NCBI GenBank assembly: GCA_026686845.1
Contig: JAIVEN010000008.1
Span: 10,570,501-10,634,500 of the forward strand
DNA length: 64,000 nucleotides
DNA from: Adenanthera pavonina
Taxonomy: Eukaryota > Streptophyta > Magnoliopsida > Fabales > Fabaceae
Reading direction: 5' to 3'
Shown here: positions 1 through 12,559 of the stretch, in pieces
Numbering within the stretch: position 1 is the first letter of the stretch
Layout: every line of letters begins with the position of its first letter
Notes under the pieces: generated by a model
Databases searched by the model: none
What the model was told of the DNA's origin: nothing
The model's input: only the letters and a program-made list of their open reading frames with translations
Position numbers and translations under genes: made by a program

Positions 1-466
1 AACCATAACAACCTACTTAGCACAATATTACATAAACTATATTACAAACTACTAGTTACACTTGAAATTCCCGAATGCGAAGAGGCCTATGACTTCTTAG
101 TCTTCTTCGAACTAGTACCAAAGTCTTTACCTGAAATATTAGTCATAGAGGGGGGAGTGAGACAATGTCTTAGTAATCATGACACACACACACATCATCA
201 ATACGACACATATATGCTATGATGTAGTGCAATGTCAGATGTCCTACAATGCTTGTCTCCCTTAAACACGGCTAGAACCACGAGCTGACGTCATCACAAG
301 ATATTTCAAATAGGTGATTCCCTTCCAACAGCCAGTGAAGACTGATTCCAAGATATCACTAAGCTCACCTCATATTAGTGTACCCAGCCAAAGGTCACAC
401 TAGTAATTGGATCGTGGCTCTCCTTCCCCTGGACCACCGTAAATTGGTGATGATTTAGGGAAGGTG

Positions 467-630
467 CAATCCACTACCACTTGGCTCTCCTAGCCATAGG
501 AGAGGATTTAGTGGCAGGAATGTTCCATCCTATCACTAAATCATTTCACCATCATATCATATCACAATCCACTACCACTTGGCTCTCCTAACCACAGGAG
601 AGGATTTAGTAGCAAGGATCATTCATCATA
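467..630. repeat. Two tandem diverged copies of a 97-bp unit
   Basis: The segment starting CAATCCACTACCACTTGG at 467 recurs at 564, giving a period of 97 bp. The second copy is shorter and carries several substitutions. The related LTR copies at 9219-12463 and 35103-43797 have this segment once, so the duplication is local to this copy. Confidence 0.7.
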
Positions 631-819
631 TTATCATGTTGTATATCATCACATCTCATCACATCTCATCACATCACCACCTCCCAATCCACCAGTTCTC
701 ACTATGCTCATAGGGTGGTGATGTACATGTCATGCTAATATGTCTCTAACAATATATAATCATCATCACAGTCATCATCATGATCATGCTAGCATGCAAT
801 CGTATGTGGATGCCACAGT

Positions 820-3231
820 TGTCAAACCTTAATCTTAGGAATCATTTACTATCTATCTTTAGTGGGTTGGGTTCCAATTAGATACATTTGGAAGCGAATT
901 TGGGCCAAATTGAAAAAAAATTACAAAAATTACCAAAAGTCACTATTCATTTGGTAATTATAATAATTTGGCTAAATTTTGAAAAATCATAATTAATTCT
1001 AGAAAAATTGTTTAAGGGTGGTTCAAATTGCTAAATTCATCTCTTAAAATACTCTATGAGGAAAAAATATTAATTTGGAATTTCATGGGGCAAATCACTA
1101 CAGTAAATTTCATGAATTTACTTGCAATTTTACCCTAATTTTTCCAAATTTCATTCCATAAAATTCCATAATGCCATGCTTTCAATAGTAGTCATATAAC
1201 ACATGTAAAATTGATCCAAAACTGACTTTTATTCATTGTTTAAGAGTCACACGTAATTTACATAGTTGTAACATAAAATGTCATTGAACTTTGATATTAC
1301 ATAAATATCCAAAATATCCTTCCTATTTCTAAACATTTCTTCATAAATCCTCCTTTATCTCCTTACCTTTCACATGATTTGGACCTAATTATGGTTAGAT
1401 ATTTGGTGGGATGAGATTTAAGAAAATTCCAATAACATCATAATCTACTTCTTAGCATAATATTTAAAAATAATTGCAAGAAACATGATTTCATTTTGGC
1501 ATGGTAACAATTAAGATCGAAAGGCATCATTTAGCATGTTCATCATGCTCTTCACATATTCATGCTTGTTCATGCAAAATTTATAGCATGTTTATCATTC
1601 TTTCACCATTTTGATCCAACATCATCATCATATTCATAACATAAACATGTTTTCTACCTACCAATCATAGAAATACAAGATCTAAACAACCATTTAAAAA
1701 TAAAATGCAAGAAAAGAGAAAAAGTGTTACCTTAAATTTGCAAATCTTCCTCTTCTCTTCTCATCTTTCTCTCTATAACTCACTCTCTCACTAATATATG
1801 ATGGAATTTCGAATTTAGTGTGAAGAATGGAAGGGAGGAAGAGCTTATTTATAGGTAATAAGAAGTACCTCCATCCATTGAATTTAATTTTGATTCAAGG
1901 GCTAAAAATTACACTACATCACCTATTTTCTCCTCCATACACCTAATTTCTTCACATAATTTATATCTAATTAATTTTTCCTCTCTTGTCATTAATTTGG
2001 ATGCCACTTTTATCTCTAAATAAGTTAAATATTGCATCATTATACTTACATAAGTTTACTTCATCCAAGCTTCCAATTTTGACACCTAATCTTTTACATA
2101 GTATCATGCATGGTGATTAATTCTTCTCCACTCCTTTTTCTTCTTAATTACACACCATTTTGAGGCCAAAATCAGCCCAAGATGATGTCTTTAATTATTT
2201 GGATTTAAACCATTTAATTTTTGACCCAATTTCAACATATATCGGGTTTTCGGGTTCCAATTATGTAAATTTTGTCCGGTAAAATTATTCATACATAAAT
2301 ATATTTAAAATATGAATTTCAAACTCATTATAACCTTAATTAATCATTTCTAAGATCATATAATTTATTTTAGAAAAATATTTTACCTTATTGGACTCTA
2401 ACCAAAAATACCGATAAAATTAGTCCTGGTTAATTTTTCTTGTAACCTCTTTGCACAGATAATTATTATAAACCCTCTAAAATTATTTTGGAATTATTTT
2501 TTATTATTTCATAGTTTACTAGGTCACCTATAATTTAATCAATTTAAAAATTGGATAAATTAGGCTTATTGGGCCCTTTATCCTTTCTTGATCCGGTTTA
2601 AACTATTTTTATCAATAATACTTCTGAGCCTCCAAAATCATCTCTGGCCTATTAGAGTTTTGTATACCTTTACTGGGCCTCCATGAATAGTACTCCTGAC
2701 CCATTATGAAACCGGTGCAGTCTTATTAGGCCCGAACTCGATTTTGACCCAATATCTATTAGACCGATTCTATGGCTATTTAAACCTTATAGAAAAATTT
2801 AGTATCTCTTTTTATGCCATAATATATTTAAGTTTCCTGATCCAAACTTATTTTCTAATTCTTATTAATTTACAGATTATGGAACTTCGAACCAATTTTC
2901 TGCCCAATATATCTATTTTCTGATTTTAGTTATTAGAGTATAATTTCTTACGATAATTTTCCTGAATCATCTCCTATAATCAGTCTTAGCAAATACTAAA
3001 TAGATAATTTGTTTGAGAAAATGACATCTATGTCCCCCTTTTTGTCTTTTTGCTAATAATTAATATTTTCAATCATGCCATCCAACTTCTTTGCAATACG
3101 GTCCCTAATTATCCTTTGCAATTTAGTCCCTTGTTTGATTTACTTAAGATATTTAAGCTCTTTTAATTCTAATTATGCAATAATTCTCTAAACCAAAATT
3201 CAAACAAAATCATAAAAATTTAGATGTTACA
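820..3231 (-). mobile_element. Family B solo LTR (2.4 kb)
   Basis: The element runs from TGTCAAACC at 820 to GATGTTACA at 3231 and interrupts the family A LTR. The flanking five bases are acagt (815-819) and actgt (3232-3236), a probable target duplication with one substitution. It resembles 4470-6959 and 32519-35052 along its length, for example in the blocks around AAAATTCATAA and the GGTGAGATT-like segment near 1410. Orientation is set by the copy ending at 14380, which is followed by a primer-binding-like site, and by a minus-strand TATAAATAAG at 1845-1854. No internal region or ORF of useful length is present, so it is read as a solo LTR. Confidence 0.65.
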
Positions 3232-4258
3232 ACTGTCACATATGCACATATAAAAAAACATACTCATCATCATCATATATCAATACCTTGTCTAGTCGTG
3301 TACATACCATGATATATAGAAAAAATCATACAACTACACAAAACAATAGTGGTATGAATGGAGACATGCATATATATATCAACATATTGCAAATATACAA
3401 ACACTCGGTTACCTTGCATTATTGACACCACACACACAGGAGCTTAGGTAAGCCTCCGAGCACCCATCACGAGCTATACACCTCCAATTAGCCAAATGAA
3501 CTACTACAATATCATAATATCTTTAATTAACATGAAACACATAACGATCCATAACTCACAATTTCATCATTCAAGATTAGTCCATAGTTCCAACGGCATA
3601 ATTATACACTAGTGAGCTCTAATAAACCGTTCACACCATAATCATCCTCATACCTGTCGGATTTCACACTTCCTCTATAAGTTCCAATCTCGAGTTCCAC
3701 TCAAACTCATTACAATCTAACCAAAACTCATACACAAACCTTCATAACACTACATAATACTTCTATAACACCAAATCAAGCATTCTAATAGGTGAAAAAT
3801 ACAATCCAATCGAAATCCAACATACTCCCATGGATTTCAACCCAAAACCAAAGAGAAAAGAGAGGAAGGTTAGGGATCACTTACCAATCAAGATCTAAGC
3901 TTCTAGAGTTCAAAAATCACCTCCCCAGGCAAAATTCCTCAAACCCTAGCAGAGCTCCTTCATTTCTCCCTTGTTTTCTTCTCATCGGCTACTAAAATGA
4001 TTTCTGATTTATAGAAATTTGGGATCTAGTGCCACAGCCAGGGGTAAGTTCACCGTAGTGTGAAATCCTTTTTCTTGAAAAATCCATCTAAGTTTCAAAT
4101 TGTTCACCACAGTGGCCCTGCTTCTTGCCATGGCATGGTGCTTCTGTCTCCTCTTTGTTCTTCCTTCATCCTGTTTCCTCTAATCCTACACACATCATCA
4201 AGTGTACTTCCCGTTAGTTCGAGACTAAGTCTAGGATAGTACAATGAGGGTTATTACA

Positions 4259-4469
4259 TGTGCAAGCAACGAACCCTTATGTTGACACATTTTTAAAAGT
4301 ATTCCAAGGACAACGCATGCAACTGATGCAATCAGGGCCCACATAGTCCAAAGATTAGGACCGACTTATTTTTTCTCAGTGATAACACCCGATATCCTAT
4401 ACCTACCCCACTTCAATTGGAAGATTTATTGGGGTTCAGACTAATTTAGATTGAGCTACGTAGAACACT
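4259..4469. other. Unassigned spacer between two LTRs
   Basis: About 210 bases separate the start of the family A LTR from the family B LTR. I see no ORF or RNA gene. It could be leftover retrotransposon leader or the original target DNA. Confidence 0.3.
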
Positions 4470-6959
4470 TGTCACATCTTGAACTTAGACCCATTTCCCA
4501 TGTATTAGACTCTATTCAAGTCTGTTAATGAATGATTAGAGACTTGATTGCATAAAATAGCTTAAACCAATTTTTTTCATTTTCAGGTACTATTCCTTTA
4601 GTTAATGTCATTTTACCCAACGAACTTTGAAAATTCATAACTAAATATAGAAAAATCATATTGATATGTTTCAAGTCTCTAAAAATAGATTAAAAGATTC
4701 TCTAGATGGAAAAAATATTGAACATGGAAAATACTTGACCAATTTATACAGTAAATTCATATAAACATCACTGTATCAATGGTCATTTTTTAAAATTCCT
4801 GATTCTGACCATAACTTTGGAAATTCACCATAATTCACACACAACTCCAAATTGAGTGTCCTTGGTGTCTATGAAAATATATTCATGTCTAGTTTACATC
4901 CATAGAAAGAATTTATGTATTATACATCAGAAGTTCTATACAATACACATATATTCCAATAGTGTTCAGAATGGCCACGTACATCATTCAACTTTGCAAA
5001 ACACACCTTCATATATACATACATGGCCACTTCATGTCTCCAATTTGCACATTACATAATGTTAGATCTAGATAGACATAATTATATTCAAGTAAAGTCC
5101 TAAAATCATACACATCATTTTTGCAAGATATTCCAAGCAAAACACCGAGGAAACAAAATTCATCTTAATAAGCAACCTCCTTCTCCTTTCCTTTTCCCTC
5201 TTGGAAAGTCTTGCCATAACTTGGATATATAATGTTAGACATTTGGAAAAGGGTGAGATTCAAAGAATCTCAATAGCAACTACCATCATGCTATCATATA
5301 TATTACAAGTATTCATCCAAAAACAAATCAAGCATGCAATCAAATTATTTTGGCACAACTATTTTATAAAAATTTAGGAAGCACTTCCTCTTGTTTTTGG
5401 ACATATCCAGGGTCACATTACCCTTCAAAAAATCCAACCAACAATGTCAAATCATCATAAGACAAGATTTTAAATATTAAACACATCATTCAAGCCAAGC
5501 AACATCAATGACAATACATAGGAATACATAGGTAAGTTAACTACTTTTGGGCTTTCCAAACCTTTCCAAGCTTTGTGCATTCTTTCTTTGAACTCCTAAC
5601 ACTTATTGAAATCCTATAATATCATAAAACAATCTCATAATCCATTGGTTGCATGACCTCATTCACAAAGTGTGCAATGAACTCTAAACTTTTCACTTTG
5701 ATTTCCTTTGGGTTTTTATTGTACAACACACTTGTTTCTACCATTTTTAGATCCAAAGAATCCATTTTTGGAGTCAAAATTATGAAATTCCCTTCCAAAT
5801 TCAAACCCTATACAGGAGGAAAATTACCATAAATTGTAGAAAAATATTTATCCAACAAACTTGAAATCTAATGGCATATTCTTAAGACCCATACAACACT
5901 TTTCCGTGGATTGATTTCTTCATGGCACAAATTTCTCTCTCTACTCTCTCTCTCTAGGTTGAAAATTTCAGCAAGAAAATGGAGGAAAAATAGCCACTAA
6001 AATGCCTCAATATTGCTAGAGAACACAAGGAAAAGATTGTAAGATAATACCTTGAAGTTTTGGGACAAAGCCTGTGATTTTATCTTCTTCCTTGGGCTTC
6101 CACTAAGTCACAACTTCTTCCCTCTCTTTCCCATAGTTTTTAGCTTGAAGGATGAAGAAAACGAAGGCTTAAGTGACTTATAATATAATATAACTAAATA
6201 TTTACTTTTACAAATATTATCTTTGACTTTTTACCTTTCTTTTTGCAAAAGCTTTTGAGTTAATTCCTCTTATGTCTGAAGAAGCCTCCTTCACGCCACT
6301 TGTCCTCAATTTTGGCCAAAAATTATTTCATAAACTTTAATAAATCAAAATATCCTTTACTGATTGAATTTACCTGTACCGATTGAGTATTTTTGCCAAA
6401 ATTGTCATTAAATTGGTACAGGATTATCCAATAATTAATTTTGGTCCAAAATCATTATTTTGATCCAAAATATATTTTAACAAGGCCCAATAATTTTTCT
6501 TAAATTACTACTGTCTCTTGTTACAGTCCAAACTAACTTTTATCGGTCAAAATATTAATATTAAACTCTAATTACCCAATAAATATTATTTTGATCTTAA
6601 TAAATTTTATACTATATTCCATTGGACTTAATTCATTGAAAACTTCACTTTAACTATATTTTTTTATATTTACAAAAATGCCCTTACCTGGGACAAATTT
6701 ATAAATTTTAAAACTTTCAAGTCATTAGATGTAATTTTCTCCAAAATTCATAAATTTGTATTCACTACGTGTCCACCACCTTTTCTTTTTCTTTTTTTTT
6801 AGGGCCAAAATAATTATTTTCTTTTTTTTCCTCCCAACCGAGGTAATTAACATCTTTACCATATTTCATGCAAAATTATATATACTCATTTTTGCAAATT
6901 CCTTATAGACTTTAAAATATTGTTCCTTGAACATCCAGTAAAAGTTCTAGGATATTACA
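4470..6959 (-). mobile_element. Family B solo LTR (2.5 kb)
   Basis: The element begins TGTCACATC at 4470 and ends GGATATTACA at 6959. The flanks are acact (4465-4469) and acatt (6960-6964), a probable 5-bp target duplication with one change. The block at about 6500-6640 is closely similar to 34560-34690 in the copy at 32519-35052 and shares its long AT-rich core. The gap-free LTR-to-LTR similarity and the lack of an internal domain point to a solo LTR. Short ORFs inside are chance. Confidence 0.7.
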
Positions 6960-7476
6960 ACATTTTCGAGTGGCAAGCTCTACCCCTGAGTTTTAATAGT
7001 ACTAGTACATTTTTAGGATTCGAACTCGAGAAAGACGAACACTTAATATAAACTTGGAAAAAAAATTGTTGCACCTAATCATGGATCTCACACACTAGTT
7101 TCTTTTTTTTTTTTTTCGAGACATACACTAGTTTCACATACTCAAATTCGGACCAATTCTTGATTATATCAAATGATTAAAGAAATAAGAATTATAAATT
7201 GTTCTAAAGGAAAAGCCTATTATAGGTAATTCAAATGATACTTACAAGTAAGTTAGAGTCATAGACTAGCAATAATATTAAGAGTAAGCAAAGGATATAT
7301 TACAAGTAAAAAGGGTTTGTATTGTATTCATATATAGAACTTACAACACAAATTCATCAAATCAAAACAATAAACAAGGTAATAAAACATAACCATGCCC
7401 CACGATCCAAAACGATCCATCATTAGTGGTCAAGTTCTCTTAGTATCATGTGAATCCCATAACTCTCTTCATTTCT
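6960..7476. other. AT-rich intergenic stretch, nothing recognised
   Basis: No splice-consistent ORF, RNA gene or terminal repeat is visible. Confidence 0.4.
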
Positions 7477-7671
7477 CTATTTAAACATGTGAATCTTACT
7501 ACTCTCCATTTGTGGGACCACCGAGTATGGGTTCGAGCTTGAAGGTTTCCAATTCACCCTCGTCCTAGTTTGGCTTAACAGATGATTTGCTAAAGCTTCA
7601 ATGTCATCCAAGTTTTTCTCTGTGGCGCAATCCATTTCAGCCATATTTCCACTTGGTGTATCAGTTTGCAT
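7477..7671 (-). pseudogene. Remnant of a patatin-like gene (C-terminal exon)
   Basis: The minus-strand frame reads MDCATEKNLDDIEALANHLL followed closely by RVN. This matches the C-terminal helix of patatin-like proteins and aligns with MDSLDNCTRENLDNLERAGQ in the intact gene at 18121-21818. The residues just before it (QTDTPSGNMAE) resemble the family's I-Q-D-D-T-x-x-G step. The frame stops after QMESSKIHMFK and lacks the usual G-T-N-E/A-E-A-L-K-R motif. Upstream on the same strand I find only a degenerate stretch with a stop, so the core with the catalytic serine and aspartate is missing here. It is probably a decayed duplicate; a distant, highly split gene is the less likely alternative. 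Confidence 0.6.
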
Positions 7672-7689
7672 CGGAACAATGAAGGAAAT

Positions 7690-8579
7690 GATTCATTTGA
7701 GAACAATATCATATAGAGTAGTCAAATAAAGGTTTATTTTCAATTTTGTCTTCCACAATTAGTTTCTTTCGTTTCTATTGTTTCCATTCTCAAAAATGTA
7801 TTTGATGTGGTTAAGCTTATCTCCCCTCAAAATTTACACCACCTAATATATTTTAGACTTGGAATAGGCTATAACATGGAAGATAATTGTGTGATATAAG
7901 TCATAAACACTCAAGTCAACTCCCCCCCTGGCCTCCCTCTCTTACTCACACACACATGCACAAAGGTCATCAACACTCAAGTCAACTCTCTCTCTCCCTC
8001 TCCCTCTCTCTCTGACACACGCATGCACAAAGGAATAGGTTGAGTTGATAACATTCGAAGAAACTGTGTAAACAAGAATAATTGTGGACACCGTATATTG
8101 TCCAATCCATATATTTAAAATAAAATGTCTCTTTTAGAGGTTTATTTATAAATAATAAAACAAAAAAAAACAAAAATGATAAAAAAATTTCAAAAATAGA
8201 AAAATATTAGAAGATTACCCTATAGAAAATCAAAAAGGGGGGAAATTAAATATAAAATATTTGGAAATTATATCCAAAGATTTAAGAATAAGATGATACA
8301 CTACACTAGATTTAGATTTTGTTTGCTGCTATTTTTGGATTTTGTTGGTGGTTCCGAACCATTAACTATTTGAGTGCTAACATAGGTGAGGAAATTTCTT
8401 ATGGTGGTTATAAAGAACCACCAACTTCAGTCCTTTAATTTTAAAAAAAAATTAGAAAAAAACAAATTTAAAGTAACAAAAATAAGAGAGGAAGGTTACT
8501 ATCTTTAAATAATTTTTAGTTGATATTACATTCATAATATTAAAAGATCCACATGTTATAACAATCTATCTTCAAAAAC
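7690..8579. other. AT-rich intergenic stretch with a CT/GA simple repeat
   Basis: A CT-rich microsatellite lies at about 7985-8014, next to a pair of similar segments containing CAACACTCAAGTCAACTC and TCACTCAAGTCAACTC-like text at 7906-7922 and 7969-7987. Nothing else is recognised. Confidence 0.4.
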
Positions 8580-9218
8580 CCCGCAAACAACTCCCAAAAC
8601 ATCAAAACAGTGGAAAACTCCGAGTAGGACTAGAACTATATGGAGCCGCAGTGAGCTATAGTACTACCGCGGCCTCAGTCAAGCAGTAGCACTTGGTGCC
8701 ACAGCCTAACTTATGGTGCCACGATGCCCCTTACTGATGCCATATCAGCAAGTTACAACTTTTTGGGGCAAATTTTCAATGTACATAACTTTATACTTCG
8801 ACCTCCAATTAACATGATTCTAACTTCTACAAGTTAATATTGTCCCAATCTATCCATAAACACCAATTTCACCCAAATCTGTCTCCGCATGGAGATTTTG
8901 GACCCCCAACACCGCTTTATTCACTTTTTTACTAAAACTCACAACTTACAACCTCCATTTGCCACTTAAGGCAATTTGACACTCAAGGACCATTCATATA
9001 GGTCCTGAATGGCTCAACTAACCTATCCAAGAAGGCTTCATCTCAAAGAAGCCACTCCTATAATATTTGACCCCCTTAACCCTAAATTTATATAATGAGC
9101 TATATACCCAAAACTCACATACCATGCCCAAAACATCCCTTTGGGCTCTCACACACTGCTATTCTGACACATAGACACCTGCTCCAATGACACTGACCCA
9201 TATCGGGATCCATATTAT
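8580..9218 (-). mobile_element. Family A LTR fragment, 3' half, inverted
   Basis: Read on the minus strand, this segment resembles 11818-12300 of the neighbouring plus-strand copy: it shares the ATGGGTCAGTG block, the TTCAAGGGGGTCAAA-like block and the stretch around CCAAAATCTCC. It stops exactly where the plus-strand copy begins at 9219, so the two are head to head. No target duplication is seen at the junction. Confidence 0.5.
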
Positions 9219-12200
9219 TGTAATAACCCTCATTACATTATCCCAAACTTAATCTTTAGCTAATGAAGCATAATTAATGACATGTACAGAACTGGAGGAA
9301 TCAAGACGAAGTAAGAGCAAAGTGGAGATAAAGAAGCTCCACGTTGCGATGAGACACAGGACTGCCATGGCAAACGAGCTTCAACTTTGGAAAATTTTCT
9401 GACAAAAAGGGCTTCACACTGCAGCAAACTTACCCGCTGCTGTGGCACCAAACTTTGGATTCCTACAAACCAAAAACATTTCAAACAAATGAAGTAGAAA
9501 GAAATGAAGGGAGAACCGAGGAAGATGCATTAGAGTTCATATTATCTAGACTTCGGGAGTGATTTTTGACCTTAGGAGCTTTGATCTCAGTTGGTAAATG
9601 ATTCTTGATTTCCCTCCTCCATTTTTCCTTGGTTTTAAGTTGGATTTTTAGATATATAGGTTGGGCTTCAGTGTTGGCCAAATCCTGCCAATTAAAATAG
9701 ATGTAATAGGATCAATGAAGTGTGATTTAATGTTAATGATTCCTGGGTATGAGTTTTAGCGAGAGTATGTGTGATTTATGCCTAACCCTAGGTTATTGTT
9801 GGTTGAGGAAATTGGGAATCTAAAATGTATAAGATTGGTTATGGTTTAAATGGTTGTATGAGATTCACTGATGTATAAAAATGTGGTTGGAACCTTGGGT
9901 TAAGTCTAAATAGTGGAATTATGGAATTTGGATAACTGAGCTATATACTAATTAAAGATATTATAGTATTGTAGAGGTTGTTTGGTTGATTAGAGGAATT
10001 TGAGTCATGGGTTGGCAATCTGAGAAGCTCGTGGAATCTGTGTGTATGTGGTATTGGCAACTTAAGGTAACTAGATGTTTGTGTTGTATTGTATGCATTA
10101 TATGTTAGCATATATATGTGTATATATGCATGTTTCTATCATACCACGATATTGTTATGTGTGTATCACTACTACAAAATAACCTTTTCATGTCTCTTAT
10201 TTGTGGCTGTTAAAATAAAAACAGACATAAAAAATTAACCGATAGCATTTTTGTAAATAAATATATAATATATAAACTTTCTATGACTGTTTTCAAAGGA
10301 AATACCCATATAAAGCTTGTTAGAATTTTTTTAAAAAAAATTATTAAGCTTTGTATGGCTATTTTTAGAAAACAGCTATAGAATGTTTGTTAGAACTTTT
10401 TTTTTTAAAGTTTTCTAATGCTGTTCTCTGAAAATAGCTGCAGAAAGCGTGTTAGAATTTTTTAAAAAAGAATTTACTAAACAACGCAATATTTTATTGG
10501 TATTATATTCTTTTTACATAAAACCCAACTTTCATTTTCATGGTCTTCCTTTTCCTTTTCGGTGCCATTCCACATCCAACCAAAAATCACAACTCATATT
10601 CACTCCACCTTACTGAAATCAACCACTTCACTATTTCCCCCATTGAAATCATAGTCTTGCACAAGGACACTCTCTGTCTTAAGTGTTGTTCTCGTTGTCG
10701 TGCAAGGTCTAAGGAAACCCTTCTCATTGTTAGTACCCTCCCACCTCTAACCCAAAATCACAATTCATCTTCACTCCATCCCCACTAAAACACAACCCCT
10801 TCGATGTTTCCCCTATTGAAATCAAAGTCTCGCATAAGCTTGGTCTTTGTCTTAATGTTATTCTCAATCTCGTGTAAGGTTCGAGGAACCCAAAAAACTA
10901 GACAGTAAAGGCATTGAAATCATAATCTTGTTTTGGTTCTCTTGGACATCAATGTTAAGGTCTGTGTTAGCTTTTGTTCCTTCTCCTCTGTCTTTTTCTA
11001 ATTTTATTTTTTATTTTTTTGTCCATTCAATTAGATGAATTCTCAAATTCGATGCTACCTCAAGCCCTAAAATGCATCTTCTCTGTCTTTGTTTCCATTC
11101 AAGTGTTCTAAAATAAATTTTTGTTTGCTATGGCTTGTTTGTCGCTACTAAGAAGAGCCAAGTAGTGGTGGACTGCACATTTCCTAAATTACCACCAATT
11201 TGGGTGGTCCAAGGAAAGGACAGCCATGATCTAAGCACTAGAGTGACTTTTGGCCAGGTTGCATTAGTGTGAGGTGGGCTTGGGGATGTCCCAAAATCAG
11301 TCTTCATCGGCTATTAGAAGGGAATCACCTATTTGAAATGTCTTAAGATAACATTAGCCCATAGTTCTAGCCATGTTTGAAAGAGACATGCATAGCATAA
11401 CATTCTGCATTGTATTCCACCATATCCATATATGTATAGATTTGTGGATAGTTGTTGTATGTTGTGTGTTTTCCCGATTATTAAGACTCTGTCTTATACC
11501 TTCTATGGTTGACATTTCAAGAAAAGACTCTAGTACTAGTACAAAAAAAGCTAAGAAGTCTCAGTTCCCTATATGACTCGGGAATACGCACGCTGGTAGC
11601 CTATGTGTATAACAATTAGTTTATGTATTCATTTTGTGCCAAGTAGTCTTGTTTGTGTGTATTGCCTATTTGAGTATTCCTTAGGAGTATTATTTGTATA
11701 TGGTATGATGATATTGTGTAAATGATGTTAAGTGATGATGAATGGTATAGTTATGACTATATGCCAAGTTTATGGTTTATATGCATGTGATATAATTCTG
11801 GACCCCAGTATGGGTCAGTGTGTGCGGGGTATGTCGAAACATGTTTGTTAAGCTAGATTAGTTGTAGGAGTGAGCCCAAAGTGGATTTTAGACCTAGTTT
11901 ACATAAATTAGGCACATAGCCTACTGTATATATTTAGGGTTCAAGGGGGTCAAAACTTAGAGAAATGATTTCTCTAAAGTGAAACCTCTTTGTATAAGTT
12001 CGTTATGTCTTTTGTGACCTGCGCGATAGTTCCTGAGTTGCCAAATGGCTATTTACAGCAATTGGGAGCGTTAGGTTGTCAATTTTGGTCAAAAAGTGAC
12101 AAAATCGGTCACGAGCATCCAAAATCTCCATCTAGAGATAGTTTGAGATGAAAATAGTGCCTTTGGATAGATTAGGATGAGAATGACCTATAGGAGTTGG

Positions 12201-12463
12201 AATCAAGTTAATCGAAAGTCGAAGTACAAAGATGTGTAAGTCAGAAATTAGCCCAAAAAATCAGTGAATTGCTTATATGGTTTCGAATGTGGACACCATG
12301 GTGCCGGCCTTCATTGTCTGTCTACCTTTCAAACTCAAGATCTTCCATGCCGTGGTAGCACTATTAAGGCCACAGCTTCAGCTTTGTTTCACCCTATTTT
12401 GTCCTATTCAATCAGTTTTTAGTTGTAGTAATTTTTGAGATTGTTTTTCATTAGGATGTTACT
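9219..12463 (+). mobile_element. Family A gypsy-like LTR, interrupted by a CACTA-like fragment
   Basis: It starts TGTAATAACCC at 9219 and ends TTAGGATGTTAC near 12463; the related copy at 35103-43797 ends TTAGGATGTTACA. The middle is broken by a CACTA-like insertion (10168 to about 11144), after which LTR similarity resumes with the AAGAGCCAAGTAGTGG block. The five bases on each side differ (attat before; no match after), so either the 3' end is damaged or the target duplication has been lost. There is no internal domain. Confidence 0.6.
10168..11144 (+). mobile_element. CACTA-like transposon fragment with subterminal repeats
   Basis: It opens with TCACTACTACAAAATAACC, the usual start of plant CACTA elements. 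This is followed by three diverged copies of a subterminal unit (about 10278, 10344 and 10410) built on CTATGGCTATTTT, AAACAGCTATAGAA and GTTAGAATTTTTT. The matching right terminus is not evident, so the right boundary is set where family A similarity resumes. Segments at 10565-10620 and 10745-10800 are near-duplicates (CCAACCAAAAATCACAACTC versus AACCCAAAATCACAATTC). No transposase is present, so this is a non-autonomous or deleted copy. Confidence 0.55.
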
Positions 12464-12559
12464 GGGTTTATCCTCAAGCTAGTACCCAACCTGACCCAAT
12501 CTCTGAGACCAACCCGGTATGCCGGGTAGGACCAGGCCTACTGGGCTACCGAGTTGGTT

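Larger units (their letters stand above)
1..4258 (-). mobile_element. Family A gypsy-like LTR, interrupted by a family B solo LTR
   Basis: The right edge reads ...GGGTTATTACA at 4248-4258, which on the minus strand is the start TGTAATAACCC seen again at 9219. Reading leftwards, the sequence matches the plus-strand copy at 9219-12463: the segment 1-480, read in reverse, resembles 11160-11650, including the block around a GGTGG-TCC motif. A minus-strand TATAAATC near 4010 would suit a promoter about 250 bp into the LTR. The copy is cut by another LTR at 820-3231 and runs off the window at position 1, so its left end and target duplication cannot be seen. No coding region survives. Assignment to Ty3/gypsy rests on terminus style and is an inference. 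Confidence 0.6.
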
